From Firmicutes bacterium AM31-12AC (lineage in GTDB: Bacteria > Bacillota > Clostridia > Lachnospirales > Lachnospiraceae), in the NCBI GenBank assembly GCA_003480425.1, contig QUJA01000012.1, positions 15,356-79,355 of the forward strand: a stretch of 64,000 bases of DNA, written 5' to 3'. Both the position numbers and the translations under genes were made by a program. How positions within the stretch are numbered: the stretch's first letter is position 1; the number at the start of each line of letters is the position of its first letter. This document shows positions 47,609 to 57,331 of this stretch, piece after piece. A model generated the notes under the pieces. That model worked only from the letters and a program-made list of their open reading frames with translations. It did not search any database and had not been told where the DNA came from.

Positions 47609-48265
47609 TTGGCATCCACACAGGTAAATCCAACCCGTATGGAACTGACACGTTTGAAAAAGAAACGGATCACTGCAGTGCGCGGTCACAAATTATTGAA
47701 AGATAAACGTGATGAACTGATGCGTCAGTATCTTGATCTTGTAAGAAAAAACATGGAAGTTAGAAAACGGGTCGAAGCCGGCATTTTATCAGCGAATAAA
47801 AATTTTGTTATTGCCAAGGCTGGAATGTCGGAGGCGGAACTTCACACAGCACTGATGGCACCGAAACAGGAAATTAATTTGATTCCTTCGGAAGAAAATG
47901 TCATGAGTGTAGAGATTCCAAAATTTGAATATAAAACAAGAACAGCGGATGAAAATGATATTTATTCATATGGATTTGCATTTACATCCAGTGATTTGGA
48001 TGGGGCTGTCAAATCTCTTGCAGATATTCTGCCGGATATGATAAGATTAGCAGAATGCGAAAAAGCATGTCAGTTAATGGCGGCAGAGATTGAAAAGACA
48101 CGAAGACGTGTAAATGCGTTGGAGCATGTAATTATTCCGGAAACAGAGAAAAATATTAAATATATTACGATGAAGCTGGATGAGAACGAGAGAAGTACGC
48201 AGATTCGTCTGATGAAAGTAAAAGACATGATGCTCGAAGAAGCACATGGATATTCAAAAAAATAA
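47609..48265 (+). CDS. ntpD: V-type ATPase subunit D (rotor axle)
   Basis: 218 residues from TTG 47609 with AGGTGAGG upstream. N- and C-terminal helices form the central coiled-coil: NPTRMELTRLKKKRITAVRG and RRVNALEHVIIPETEKNIKY. Last gene of the V-type operon. Confidence 0.94.
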   Translation: MASTQVNPTRMELTRLKKKRITAVRGHKLLKDKRDELMRQYLDLVRKNMEVRKRVEAGILSANKNFVIAKAGMSEAELHTALMAPKQEINLIPSEENVMSVEIPKFEYKTRTADENDIYSYGFAFTSSDLDGAVKSLADILPDMIRLAECEKACQLMAAEIEKTRRRVNALEHVIIPETEKNIKYITMKLDENERSTQIRLMKVKDMMLEEAHGYSKK

Positions 48266-48277
48266 AACCAGATTTTA

Positions 48278-48323
48278 AAGATGCAGTTGGAAAACCTAAA
48301 AGGTGCTCCGGCTGCATTTTCTA
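48278..48323 (+). terminator. Probable terminator of the V-type ATPase operon
   Basis: ATGCAG (48281-48286) with CTGCAT (48312-48317), inner pairing ACCT/AGGT, then TTTT. Moderate strength. Confidence 0.6.
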
Positions 48324-48395
48324 TATATAAGCGGAACCATTTTGCAAAAAAGGCATACAGTAATGATATAAGCTCAGAAATGGGGAGAGGTGACC

Positions 48396-48755
48396 ATGAA
48401 CTCGAAATTGCCGTATTATATGGCTTATCCGATGCCGCTTGCATATGACGATGAAAGGATGGAACGACGAGATTATGAATATATGAAAAGTCTGTACCCG
48501 GATACTGCAAAGAAAGTACTTCCCTATGTAGAGGAAGAGTGTGATAGAAATGAATATCCATGCAGTATGATTTATGATGAATATCCGGACCGCTTTTCAC
48601 TTCGGATGATGTGTAATCGTATCTTTGATAAGGTTGTAAGTCAGGAAAAACTGGAACCGGAGGACTGGCTTAGAAATTTGATAGAGGTCATATTATATCA
48701 GGAATTGTTTAAACGTAGAAGTGATGACAGGAGAAACAGACGCCGCTTTTATTGA
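48396..48755 (+). CDS. Hypothetical protein, Tyr- and Arg-rich
   Basis: 119 residues from ATG 48396, 8 bases after GGGGAG. Soluble, with MAYPMPLAYDDERMERRDYEYMKSLYP-like N terminus, a central Cys-containing segment (EEECDRNEYPCSM), a helical C-terminal half and a basic tail (RRSDDRRNRRRFY). Resembles a conserved but uncharacterised Lachnospiraceae protein. The basic tail might bind nucleic acid; function unknown. Confidence 0.6.
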   Translation: MNSKLPYYMAYPMPLAYDDERMERRDYEYMKSLYPDTAKKVLPYVEEECDRNEYPCSMIYDEYPDRFSLRMMCNRIFDKVVSQEKLEPEDWLRNLIEVILYQELFKRRSDDRRNRRRFY

Positions 48756-48814
48756 CTGTACATGATGTTAAGAAAATTTTTATGAATTATAAGTGTTTTG
48801 AGTGGCACAGATAT

Positions 48815-48842
48815 TTTACAATGAAAAAATATATGGTATAAT
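48815..48842 (+). promoter_or_regulatory. Promoter of the shikimate kinase-like gene
   Basis: TTTACA (48815-48820), 16-base spacer, TATAAT (48837-48842). Confidence 0.7.
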
Positions 48843-48906
48843 AGAAACCGATGTTAACGATTATATTATTCAAAGTGAAATGAGAGAACATAAGCTGGAG
48901 ACATAT

Positions 48907-49413
48907 ATGAAAAAAAAGAATATTATATTTATAGGAATGCCTGCTGTTGGAAAAAGTACGGTAGGGGTTGTGGTTGCCAAGCGACTGGGTAAACAGTTTA
49001 TTGATACAGATTTGTTGATACAGGAACAGGAAAAAAAGCTGCTTCGTGAGATTATCGCAGAAGTCGGCGAGGATGGATTTTTGAAGATTGAAAATCAGGT
49101 AAACAGAGACGTAGATGTAGAGAATGCTGTAATCTCTCCGGGAGGAAGTATTGTGTATTGCGAGGAGGCGATGCAGCATTATAAAGAAATCGGAACGATT
49201 GTATATTTACAGGCATCTTATCAAACAATAAAACAAAGAATCCGTAATCCGAAGAAGCGAGGGGTCGTGCTCAGAGAAGGACAGACATTAAAGGATCTTT
49301 ATGATGAGAGATGCGTTTTGTTTGAAAAATATGCAGATATCATTGTTAATGAAGACCAGTGTGAGATAGGGGATACGATTGAGAATGTACTGGAAGAACT
49401 CTCCAGATTATAA
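48907..49413 (+). CDS. aroK: Shikimate kinase-like P-loop kinase
   Basis: 168 residues from ATG 48907 (GCTGGAG site); longer readings would start before the promoter. Walker A GMPAVGKST, FIDTD for substrate binding, SPGGSIVYCEEAM (the GG of shikimate kinase) and a lid with KKRGVVL. The Arg residues that hold shikimate are less clear, so it may be a relative with another substrate. Stands apart from other aro genes. Confidence 0.72.
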   Translation: MKKKNIIFIGMPAVGKSTVGVVVAKRLGKQFIDTDLLIQEQEKKLLREIIAEVGEDGFLKIENQVNRDVDVENAVISPGGSIVYCEEAMQHYKEIGTIVYLQASYQTIKQRIRNPKKRGVVLREGQTLKDLYDERCVLFEKYADIIVNEDQCEIGDTIENVLEELSRL

Positions 49414-49465
49414 TTAAGTTTATATCAAAAAGTTTTGCAATAATGTTACGAAAATAAAAAGTTCT

Positions 49466-49493
49466 TTTACAAAATTGTTTTTTATGCTATAAT
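49466..49493 (+). promoter_or_regulatory. Promoter of murA
   Basis: TTTACA (49466-49471), 16-base spacer with TG extension, TATAAT (49488-49493); leader of about 150 bases to ATG 49652. Confidence 0.7.
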
Positions 49494-49651
49494 GTTTTAG
49501 CGTTTGTGAATTTGTAGACACAACAGCGTGTCATTTGAAATAGACAAAGAATAACGCGGGATATAAGTATATAAGCTAAAAAATGATTTATGCAACCGAG
49601 AATGGGGATTTAGAAAGATACGATATAAATATCGGATAATAGAGGTGCAAA

Positions 49652-50944
49652 ATGGAGCAATATATTATTAAGGGTGGTAATCCGTTAGTTGGTGAAGTAG
49701 AGATTGGCGGAGCAAAGAATGCTGCACTGGCAATACTAGCAGCTGCAATTATGACAGACGAGACTGTATTGATTGACAACCTTCCGGATGTGAACGATAT
49801 CAATGTGATGTTGGAAGCAATCGAAGGAATCGGTGCGATGGTAGAGCGTATTGATCGTCATACAGTGAAGATTAATGGTGGAACGATCACAGATTTTAAT
49901 ATTGATTATGATTATATTAAAAAGATTCGAGCATCTTACTATTTATTAGGAGCAATGCTTGGAAAATATAAAAAAGCAGAGGTGGCTCTTCCGGGTGGAT
50001 GTAATATCGGAAGCAGACCAATCGATCAGCATTTGAAAGGATTTAGGGCACTCGGAGCTGATGTTGATATTGAACACGGCAAGATTGTTGCCGAGGCCGA
50101 TGTACTTAAGGGTACACATCTGTATTTCGATGTTGTCTCTGTAGGAGCAACAATTAATGTCATGATGACAGCAGCGATGGCTAATGGCATGACAATTATG
50201 GAAAATGTAGCAAAAGAACCACATGTTGTTGATGTTGCAAACTTCCTGAACAGCATGGGTGCGAATATCCGTGGAGCCGGAACAGATGTGATTAAGATCC
50301 GTGGAGTGAAAACGCTTCATAAGACAGAGTATTCCATTATTCCAGACCAGATTGAGGCAGGAACATTTATGTTTGCAGCAGCGGCTACAAAGGGAGATGT
50401 AACTGTAACAAATGTAATACCAAAACATTTGGATGCAACAATTTCTAAGCTGATTGATATTGGCTGTGAGGTAGAGGAACTCGATGATGCAGTTCGTGTT
50501 GTTGCAAAAGGCAGATTAAAGTCTACACAGGTTAAGACATTGCCATATCCGGGATATCCGACAGATATGCAGCCACAGATTGGTGTAGTATTAGCACTGG
50601 CATCAGGAACAAGTACAATCACAGAAAGTATTTTTGAAAACCGTTTTAAATATTTAGATGAGCTTGCAAGAATGGGAGCAAATATCAAAGTAGAGGGTAA
50701 TTCAGCTACAATCGAAGGTGTAGAGAAGTTATCCGGAGCAAGAGTGAGTGCACCGGATCTTCGTGCAGGAGCGGCACTTTGTATTGCAGGTTTGGCTACA
50801 GATGGAATTACAATTGTAGATGATATTGTTTACATTCAGCGTGGATATGAGCGCTTTGAAGAAAAACTCAGAAGCCTGGGTGGAATCATTGAGCGTGTAT
50901 CGAGCGAAAAAGAAATTCAGAAATTCACATTGAAAGTAAGCTAA
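49652..50944 (+). CDS. murA: UDP-N-acetylglucosamine 1-carboxyvinyltransferase
   Basis: 430 residues, two inside-out alpha/beta domains. Catalytic Cys117 in LPGGCNIGSRPIDQHLKGF, so fosfomycin sensitivity is expected; GGAKNAALAIL at the N terminus and PDLRAGAALCIAGL near the C terminus. First step of peptidoglycan precursor synthesis. Confidence 0.96.
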   Translation: MEQYIIKGGNPLVGEVEIGGAKNAALAILAAAIMTDETVLIDNLPDVNDINVMLEAIEGIGAMVERIDRHTVKINGGTITDFNIDYDYIKKIRASYYLLGAMLGKYKKAEVALPGGCNIGSRPIDQHLKGFRALGADVDIEHGKIVAEADVLKGTHLYFDVVSVGATINVMMTAAMANGMTIMENVAKEPHVVDVANFLNSMGANIRGAGTDVIKIRGVKTLHKTEYSIIPDQIEAGTFMFAAAATKGDVTVTNVIPKHLDATISKLIDIGCEVEELDDAVRVVAKGRLKSTQVKTLPYPGYPTDMQPQIGVVLALASGTSTITESIFENRFKYLDELARMGANIKVEGNSATIEGVEKLSGARVSAPDLRAGAALCIAGLATDGITIVDDIVYIQRGYERFEEKLRSLGGIIERVSSEKEIQKFTLKVS

Positions 50945-50966
50945 TCTAAAAGTTTTATAAACTGTA

Positions 50967-50995
50967 TTGACAGAGACAATGATGAGTTGTATAGT
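50967..50995 (+). promoter_or_regulatory. Promoter of metK
   Basis: TTGACA (50967-50972), 17-base spacer, TATAGT (50990-50995); start near 51002. Confidence 0.75.
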
Positions 50996-51031
50996 TTGTT
51001 TGATAACTACAAATTAAATAATATAAACTTT

Positions 51032-51131
51032 CTCTTATTCAGAGCAGTGGAGATACAAAGGATCGAAGAAGCTGCGGCAACCCCTCTAAGCAGGAAGGTG
51101 CCAGCCTGAGCGAGTAATCGAACAATAAGGG
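51032..51131 (+). promoter_or_regulatory. SAM-I (S-box) riboswitch aptamer
   Basis: P1 is formed by CTCTTATT and AATAAGGG. Inside are the class hallmarks: AGAGCAGTGGAG, GATCGAAGAAGCTGCGGCAACC and AAGGTGCCAGCCTGAGC, then GCGAGTAATCG for P4. SAM binding stabilises P1 and lets the terminator at 51150 form, shutting metK off. Confidence 0.95.
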
Positions 51132-51149
51132 GATTGTTATGAAATACAA

Positions 51150-51178
51150 ACAGTCCGTACGTTGTGCGGGCTGTTTTA
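51150..51178 (+). terminator. Riboswitch-controlled terminator
   Basis: An 11-bp stem, ACAGTCCGTAC with GTGCGGGCTGT, GTT loop, followed by TTTAT. Expression platform of the SAM-I switch. Confidence 0.85.
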
Positions 51179-51284
51179 TCGTTATAAGCATCCGAAAGGC
51201 TATATCAAGCCGGGAGGTAATGATGCTATGCGATAACAGACAAATCCTAAACCGAGAGAAAGTACGGAAGAAAAGGAGAAGAAC

Positions 51285-52472
51285 ATGGAAAAATTATTAT
51301 TTACATCCGAGTCCGTTACAGAAGGACATCCGGATAAGATGTGTGATCAGATTTCAGATGCAATTTTGGACGCATTATTGGAAAAGGATCCAATGAGCCG
51401 TGTAGCATGTGAGACATGTACAACAACAGGTCTTGTTATGGTTATGGGAGAAATTACAACAAATGCCTATGTAGATATCCAGAAAATCGTTCGCGATACA
51501 GTTCGTGAGATTGGATATACAAGAGGAAAATACGGATTCGATGCTGAGACATGTGGTGTCATCACAACATTAGATGAGCAGTCTGCGGATATCGCTCTTG
51601 GAGTAGACAAGGCATTGGAAGCAAAAGAAAATAAGATGTCTGATGACGAGATCGAAGCAATCGGTGCCGGAGATCAGGGAATGATGTTTGGATATGCAAC
51701 AGATGAGACAGAAGAATATATGCCATATCCAATTGCAATGGCACATAAACTTGCCCTGCAGCTTACAAAAGTAAGAAAAGACGGAACACTTCCTTACTTA
51801 AGACCGGACGGAAAAACACAGGTTACAGTAGAATATGATGAAAATGGTGTTCCAAGACGTCTGGATGCAGTTGTATTGTCAACACAGCATGATCCGGAAG
51901 CAACACAGGAACAGATTCATGCAGATATCAAAAAACATGTATTTGACGTGATCATCCCAGAGGATATGATTGATGCAGATACAAAATTCTTCATCAATCC
52001 GACAGGACGTTTTGTAATTGGAGGACCTCATGGAGACAGCGGTCTGACAGGACGTAAAATCATCGTTGATACTTATGGTGGAATGGCTCGTCATGGCGGC
52101 GGTGCATTCTCAGGAAAAGACTGCACAAAGGTAGACCGTTCAGCAGCTTATGCAGCACGTTATGCAGCTAAGAATATTGTGGCAGCAGGACTTGCAAAGA
52201 AATGTGAGATTCAGTTATCTTATGCAATCGGTGTAGCACAGCCTACATCCATCATGGTGGATACATTTGGAACAGGTAAATTATCTGATGAAAAATTAGT
52301 AGAGATCATTCGCGAGAACTTTGATATGCGTCCGGCAGGAATTATCAAGATGTTAGATCTTCGTCGTCCGATTTACAAGCAGACAGCAGCATATGGTCAT
52401 TTCGGAAGAAATGATTTAGACCTTCCATGGGAGAAACTGGACAAGGTTGAAGATTTGAAAAAATATTTGTAA
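51285..52472 (+). CDS. metK: S-adenosylmethionine synthetase
   Basis: 395 residues. [33 protein letters not shown] and [20 protein letters not shown] are the family signatures. Makes SAM from methionine and ATP; product-controlled through the riboswitch. A short ORF within the leader (51139-51396) is out of frame and not a gene. Confidence 0.97.
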   Translation: MEKLLFTSESVTEGHPDKMCDQISDAILDALLEKDPMSRVACETCTTTGLVMVMGEITTNAYVDIQKIVRDTVREIGYTRGKYGFDAETCGVITTLDEQSADIALGVDKALEAKENKMSDDEIEAIGAGDQGMMFGYATDETEEYMPYPIAMAHKLALQLTKVRKDGTLPYLRPDGKTQVTVEYDENGVPRRLDAVVLSTQHDPEATQEQIHADIKKHVFDVIIPEDMIDADTKFFINPTGRFVIGGPHGDSGLTGRKIIVDTYGGMARHGGGAFSGKDCTKVDRSAAYAARYAAKNIVAAGLAKKCEIQLSYAIGVAQPTSIMVDTFGTGKLSDEKLVEIIRENFDMRPAGIIKMLDLRRPIYKQTAAYGHFGRNDLDLPWEKLDKVEDLKKYL

Positions 52473-52493
52473 GAATAAAAATAGTTTGAAATA

Positions 52494-52540
52494 AAAAGAT
52501 GCGGTGCAGAAAAATGCTGTGTACCGCATCTTTTTTTTTA
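52494..52540 (+). terminator. Terminator of metK
   Basis: AAAAGATGCGGT with ACCGCATCTTTT, then a long T run. Confidence 0.92.
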
Positions 52541-52588
52541 AAATTATGTTATAATCCCACTAGAGTAAAATGAAAAGAGGGCGAACCT

Positions 52589-53641
52589 ATGAAGTTGAAA
52601 ACGAAACTGGTGATTGCATTTATTCTGGTTATGATATTTCCAACTTTTGTTACAATGGCGGGAATGCATATGCTTGCACCGAACAAGGCAGGGGAAATAC
52701 AGCAGATGTATTTGATTATCGTCTGCGTTACAACAGCTGTACTTGTCTGGTGGATTTATAAGACGGTTTCCGTGCCATTGGCAAAGTTGCAGGAGGCAAC
52801 GAGAAATATCAAAGAAGGAAATCTGGATTTTGAGATAAAGCCGGAAAATGATGATGAGATAGGTCAGGTGTGTCAGGATTTTGAGGAAATGCGATTGCGT
52901 CTGAAGGCGAATGCAGAAGAAAAAATAGAATTTGACCGTGAGAATAAAGAACTGATCAGTAATATTTCCCATGATCTGAAAACTCCGATCACGGCAATCA
53001 AGGGGTATGTAGAAGGAATCATGGATGGTGTTGCAGATACACCGGAAAAGATGGACAGATACATCAAAACCATATACAATAAAGCAAATGAGATGGATCG
53101 GTTGATTAACGAACTGACATTATATTCAAAGATTGACACGAATCGTATTCCTTATGATTTTACAACAATTTCTGCAAAACAGTATTTCAGAGACTGTGCA
53201 GAGGATCTTGCAATTGAGCTGGAATCAAAAGGTGCAAAATTTGAATATCGTAATTATCTTGAAGAGGATTCTAAGATCATAGTAGACCCGGAACAGATGC
53301 GAAGAGTGATCAACAATATTGTTTCCAATTCATTAAAATATACAGACAAGCCACAGGCAGAAATAAGGATGAAAATTTTGGATGTGGGAGATTTTATCCA
53401 GGTAGAATTAAGTGATAATGGAAAGGGAATTGCTACGAAGGATCTGCCATACATATTTGAACGATTTTATCGTGCAGATGCGTCAAGAAATTCTTCCAAA
53501 GGCGGAAGCGGAATCGGGCTTGCAATCGTGAAGAAGATTGTAGAAGAACATGGCGGTAAAATATGGGCGACCAGCGAAGAAGGCGTAGGAACAACAATGT
53601 ATTTTGTTGTCAGAAAATATCAGGAGGTGCCAATCGAATGA
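52589..53641 (+). CDS. HAMP sensor histidine kinase
   Basis: 350 residues. Two membrane spans (about 5-25 and 44-62) with only about 18 residues between them, so no large outside sensor; HAMP (about 63-115); HisKA with the phosphorylated His in NISHDLKTPITAIKGY; HATPase with N, G1 (DNGKGIA) and G2 (GGSGIGLAIVKKI) boxes. Stop overlaps the response regulator start (ATGA). It probably senses membrane or cytoplasmic conditions, perhaps turgor or K+, from its trk neighbours. Confidence 0.92.
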   Translation: MKLKTKLVIAFILVMIFPTFVTMAGMHMLAPNKAGEIQQMYLIIVCVTTAVLVWWIYKTVSVPLAKLQEATRNIKEGNLDFEIKPENDDEIGQVCQDFEEMRLRLKANAEEKIEFDRENKELISNISHDLKTPITAIKGYVEGIMDGVADTPEKMDRYIKTIYNKANEMDRLINELTLYSKIDTNRIPYDFTTISAKQYFRDCAEDLAIELESKGAKFEYRNYLEEDSKIIVDPEQMRRVINNIVSNSLKYTDKPQAEIRMKILDVGDFIQVELSDNGKGIATKDLPYIFERFYRADASRNSSKGGSGIGLAIVKKIVEEHGGKIWATSEEGVGTTMYFVVRKYQEVPIE

Positions 53642-54330
53642 GCAAAAGAATTTTAATAATCGAAGACGAAGAAAGTATCGCAGAATTAGAGCGTGATTAT
53701 TTGGAGCTTAGTAATTTTGAGGTGGAAGTTGCAAATGACGGACAACTGGGATTAGATAAAGCATTAGGAGAAGAATTTGATTTAATCATTTTAGACCTTA
53801 TGCTTCCGGGAGTAGATGGGTTTGAGATTTGCAAACAGGTACGAAACAATAAGAATACACCAATCATTATGGTTTCAGCAAAAAAAGATGATATAGACAA
53901 AATCCGTGGACTGGGACTGGGAGCGGATGATTATATGACAAAACCATTCAGCCCAAGCGAACTGGTTGCCCGTGTTAAGGCACATCTGGCAAGATATGAG
54001 CGTTTGATCGGAAGCAGTGTGGATGAAAATGAAATCATAGAAATCCGTGGATTGAAGATTGATACAACAGCACGGCGCGTATGGGTAAATGGCGAAGAAA
54101 AATCATTTACAACAAAAGAGTTTGATTTGTTGACATTTCTTGCAGGTCATCCGAATCATGTGTATTCGAAGGAAGAACTATTTAGAGAAATCTGGGACAT
54201 GGAGTCAGTAGGAGATATTGCAACTGTAACAGTGCATATAAAGAAAATCCGAGAGAAGATCGAATACGATACATCGCACCCACAGTATATTGAAACAATC
54301 TGGGGAGTTGGATATAGATTCAAGGTATAA
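53638..54330 (+). CDS. OmpR-family response regulator
   Basis: 230 residues from ATG 53638 with AGGAGGTG upstream. Receiver domain with phospho-acceptor Asp53 in LIILDLMLPG and Lys in TKPFSPSEL; C-terminal winged helix ending in IETIWGVGYRF. Translationally coupled to the kinase and 4 bases from trkH. Confidence 0.94.
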   Translation: MSKRILIIEDEESIAELERDYLELSNFEVEVANDGQLGLDKALGEEFDLIILDLMLPGVDGFEICKQVRNNKNTPIIMVSAKKDDIDKIRGLGLGADDYMTKPFSPSELVARVKAHLARYERLIGSSVDENEIIEIRGLKIDTTARRVWVNGEEKSFTTKEFDLLTFLAGHPNHVYSKEELFREIWDMESVGDIATVTVHIKKIREKIEYDTSHPQYIETIWGVGYRFKV

Positions 54331-54334
54331 AAAT

Positions 54335-55726
54335 ATGAGAAAGAAAACAATAAAAGAGCGTTTGCAAGAAGGAAGCTTTAATACAGTGCGGGTAATCGGA
54401 CTGGGATTTTTGTTCGTAATTTTGATTGGCGCAGTACTTCTATGGATGCCATTTTCCGTGACAACATCGATGAAATTTACCGATGCATTATTTACGTCGG
54501 TTACAGCAGTCTGTGTGACAGGGCTTGTTACAGTTACTCCGGCAGTACAATTTACTGTGGTGGGAAAAGTAATCTTATTATTCCTGATTCAAATTGGAGG
54601 ACTTGGAATTATTGCATGCGTTGTTGCATTTATGATCCTTGCAGGACAAAGGATTTCCCTGAGAAGACGAGTTATGATCCAGGAAAGCTATGGGTTGGAT
54701 ACGCTGAGTGGAATGGTACAATATATTATTCGGATCATAAAAGGCACATTTTTCGTTGAAGGAATCGGTGCACTTGCCTATAGTTTTTACTTCGTTCCAA
54801 AATATGGAGTGTTAAAAGGAATTGCATATGCGATATTTCACGCTGTATCAGCATTTTGCAACGCAGGTATTGATATACTCGGGAGCTCCAGTTATATGCA
54901 TATGGTCACAAGTCCAATCATTAATTTTACGACGATATTTCTCGTTGTAAGCGGAGGTCTTGGATTTGTAGTGTGGTATGATATTTTGAATAATATAAAA
55001 CAAGTGCGAAGTATAAAAGATGTGAAGCGAAATTTCTTTCACAGACTGTCTTTGCAGAGCAAGATTGTACTTACAATGACGGCAGGGCTGCTTTTGTTTG
55101 GAATGTTTGCATTTCTTTTGTTGGAATATCATAATCCTGTGACAATGGGAAAATTGACATTCTGGCAGAAAGTACAAGCGTCATTATTTCAATCTGTCTC
55201 AACACGAACAGCAGGATTTGCGACAGTTTCTCAATCAGGGCTGACAGCCGCATCGAAGGCAATCGGCTGCTTGCTGATGATGATCGGAGGTTCTTCCGGA
55301 GGAACGGCAGGAGGCGTCAAAACGACAACGGTTGCGCTGCTGTTATTGACTTGCTTAAGTGTAGTAAGAGGAAGTCGTGATATAGAGTGTTATGGAAGAA
55401 AAATTCCACTCTCACAAGTAAAATCTGCGGTGACAATTTTATTTTTGACAATTATGTTTTGGATGTCGGGAACAATTATCATCACGATTTTAGATCCACA
55501 AGTGAATTTTTTGAGAATTGTATATGAAACAACATCGGCAATTGCTACAGTTGGTTTATCGGCAGATTTGACACCTAGCTTGAGCAGAGCAAGTCAGTAT
55601 GTACTGATGGTGATAATGTACATTGGAAGAATCGGACCGGTCACGATGGCAATGATTTTTGCAGGAAAAGGGAAAAATGCAGAACAGTATCGTGAATTAC
55701 CGGAAAAACAGATTATGATAGGATAG
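54335..55726 (+). CDS. trkH: TrkH/KtrB-family potassium uptake membrane subunit
   Basis: 463 residues. Four pore repeats with filter Gly residues: TAVCVTGLVTV, FCNAGIDI, STRTAGFATV and AIATVGLSAD. Pairs with the RCK protein downstream for K+ uptake. Starts at ATG 54335 just after the response regulator. Confidence 0.93.
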   Translation: MRKKTIKERLQEGSFNTVRVIGLGFLFVILIGAVLLWMPFSVTTSMKFTDALFTSVTAVCVTGLVTVTPAVQFTVVGKVILLFLIQIGGLGIIACVVAFMILAGQRISLRRRVMIQESYGLDTLSGMVQYIIRIIKGTFFVEGIGALAYSFYFVPKYGVLKGIAYAIFHAVSAFCNAGIDILGSSSYMHMVTSPIINFTTIFLVVSGGLGFVVWYDILNNIKQVRSIKDVKRNFFHRLSLQSKIVLTMTAGLLLFGMFAFLLLEYHNPVTMGKLTFWQKVQASLFQSVSTRTAGFATVSQSGLTAASKAIGCLLMMIGGSSGGTAGGVKTTTVALLLLTCLSVVRGSRDIECYGRKIPLSQVKSAVTILFLTIMFWMSGTIIITILDPQVNFLRIVYETTSAIATVGLSADLTPSLSRASQYVLMVIMYIGRIGPVTMAMIFAGKGKNAEQYRELPEKQIMIG

Positions 55727-55736
55727 GAGATAGAAG

Positions 55737-56387
55737 ATGGGAAAACAATTTGCTGTGTTCGGTCTTGGAAGCTTTGGAAAAAGTGTAGCATTGACCTTGC
55801 AGAGTTTTGGATGCGATGTGATCGCAGTTGATAATTGTTATGAGAAGATACAGGATATTGCAGATTCGGTTTCATATGCGATGTGCGGAGACGTAACAGA
55901 GCCAGAATTTATGAAAACGATAGGAGCCCGCAATCTGGATGGGGCAGTGATTGCAGTTTCAGAAAATCTTGAAGCTGCGATCATGGCAACTATGATTTCG
56001 AAAGAAATGGGAATTTCTTATGTATTGGTAAAAGCAATGGACGAACTGCAGGGAAAGATTCTTGAGAAAGTCGGTGCTGACTCGATTGTGTATCCGGAAA
56101 TCGATATGGGTGAACGTGTAGCAAAAAAGCTGATATCGACAGAATTTATTGATTGGATTGAGTTATCTCCGGATTATAGTCTGACAGAGAAACTGCTTCC
56201 GAAACAATGGGAAGGAAAGAGTCTGGCAGAGCTACGGGTCCGCGAAAAATATGGGATTAACGTAATCGGAATTTTAAAGGAAGACAAGATGGATATGGCA
56301 TTAGATCCATCAAAACCATTGCAACCGGATGATATGTTATTTATTATCGGGAAAAATTCTGATTTAGAGAAGTTTAAGCTAAGGTAA
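55737..56387 (+). CDS. trkA: TrkA/KtrA-family RCK protein
   Basis: 216 residues: RCK_N Rossmann fold (FGLGSFGKSVALTL, Asp at the end of beta 2 in VIAVDNCYEK) and RCK_C domain (about 135-216). Cytoplasmic ring that gates the TrkH/KtrB pore by nucleotide binding. Single RCK as in Ktr systems. Confidence 0.93.
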   Translation: MGKQFAVFGLGSFGKSVALTLQSFGCDVIAVDNCYEKIQDIADSVSYAMCGDVTEPEFMKTIGARNLDGAVIAVSENLEAAIMATMISKEMGISYVLVKAMDELQGKILEKVGADSIVYPEIDMGERVAKKLISTEFIDWIELSPDYSLTEKLLPKQWEGKSLAELRVREKYGINVIGILKEDKMDMALDPSKPLQPDDMLFIIGKNSDLEKFKLR

Positions 56388-56406
56388 AGAAAGGATTAAC
56401 AGACGA

Positions 56407-57189
56407 ATGATCACAAGTACAAGTAACCAGAGAATTAAGGAGATTGTACAGCTTCAAAAGAAAAACAGAGCAAGAAATACAGAGGGTGTATTTATTGTAG
56501 AAGGAATCCGTATGGTAAGGGAAATACCGGAGGATAAGCTAAAAGCACTCTATGTAACAGAAGAGTTTTATAAAAAGCATAAAGCAGAACTGCCGGGAAA
56601 TGTGAAACCGGAGTTTGTAACTCCGACGGTGTTTTCATATATTGCAGATACAAAAACACCTCAAGGGGTACTGGCAATTGTATGGCAGAATAAATACACG
56701 TTGGCAGATATTTTAAAAAAAGGTACAGAAAAAAAAGAAATGCTGCTTGTGTTAGATAATCTTCAGGATCCGGGAAATCTTGGAACCATTTTCAGAACTG
56801 CAGAGGCAGCGGGGGTTACAGGGATTATTCTTAGTAAAGACAGCGTGGATATTTACAATCCGAAAGTGATCCGCTCTACGATGGGTGCAATTTTCCGTAT
56901 GCCATTTGTGTATGTGGAGAAATTGACAGATACAATAGAAGAATTAAAGGCACATCAGATTCAGGTTTATGCGGCTCATCTGGATGGGAAGAATGCGTAT
57001 GATGAGGAGTGCTATCTCAATGGCACAGCTTATCTGATTGGAAATGAAGGAAATGGACTGAGACAAGAGGTGGCAGATTGTGCGGACACATGGATACGGA
57101 TTCCTATGTTGGGACAGGCAGAATCCTTGAATGCAGCAGTTGCAGCTTCCATTTTGATGTTTGAAGCAGCAAGACAGAGACGAAAATAA
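56407..57189 (+). CDS. TrmH/SpoU-family RNA 2'-O-methyltransferase
   Basis: 260 residues. An L30e-like N-terminal domain (RNTEGVFIVEGIRMVRE) and the SpoU knot: LDNLQDPGNLGTIFRTAEAAG, LIGNEGNGLRQEV and IPMLGQAESLNAAVAASIL. Likely an rRNA ribose methylase; target not determined. Confidence 0.9.
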   Translation: MITSTSNQRIKEIVQLQKKNRARNTEGVFIVEGIRMVREIPEDKLKALYVTEEFYKKHKAELPGNVKPEFVTPTVFSYIADTKTPQGVLAIVWQNKYTLADILKKGTEKKEMLLVLDNLQDPGNLGTIFRTAEAAGVTGIILSKDSVDIYNPKVIRSTMGAIFRMPFVYVEKLTDTIEELKAHQIQVYAAHLDGKNAYDEECYLNGTAYLIGNEGNGLRQEVADCADTWIRIPMLGQAESLNAAVAASILMFEAARQRRK

Positions 57190-57234
57190 TGTTGGATTTA
57201 TCACTGGAATATGGTATTGTAGTAAATAGGTACA

Positions 57235-57278
57235 GGGCAAAACGTGTGAATTTACACATGAATCATAGTTTTGCCATA
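57235..57278 (+). promoter_or_regulatory. Hairpin upstream of argF
   Basis: GGCAAAAC and GTTTTGCC enclose a second pair GTGT/ACAC. The inner GTGAATTTACACATGAATCA has some likeness to an ArgR box, but the match is weak. Confidence 0.35.
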
Positions 57279-57331
57279 TATATTTACCAAGATATACATG
57301 TTTATATGTGGGAATAGGAGAGAAGAAAGAC

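Noticed and set aside
48907..49413. Longer start at 48802 for the shikimate kinase-like gene
   Set aside because: It would begin upstream of the predicted promoter's -35 box and adds residues unlike the family.
51139..51396. 85-codon ORF between the SAM riboswitch and metK
   Set aside because: It begins in the riboswitch terminator and runs into metK out of frame, so it is a shadow.
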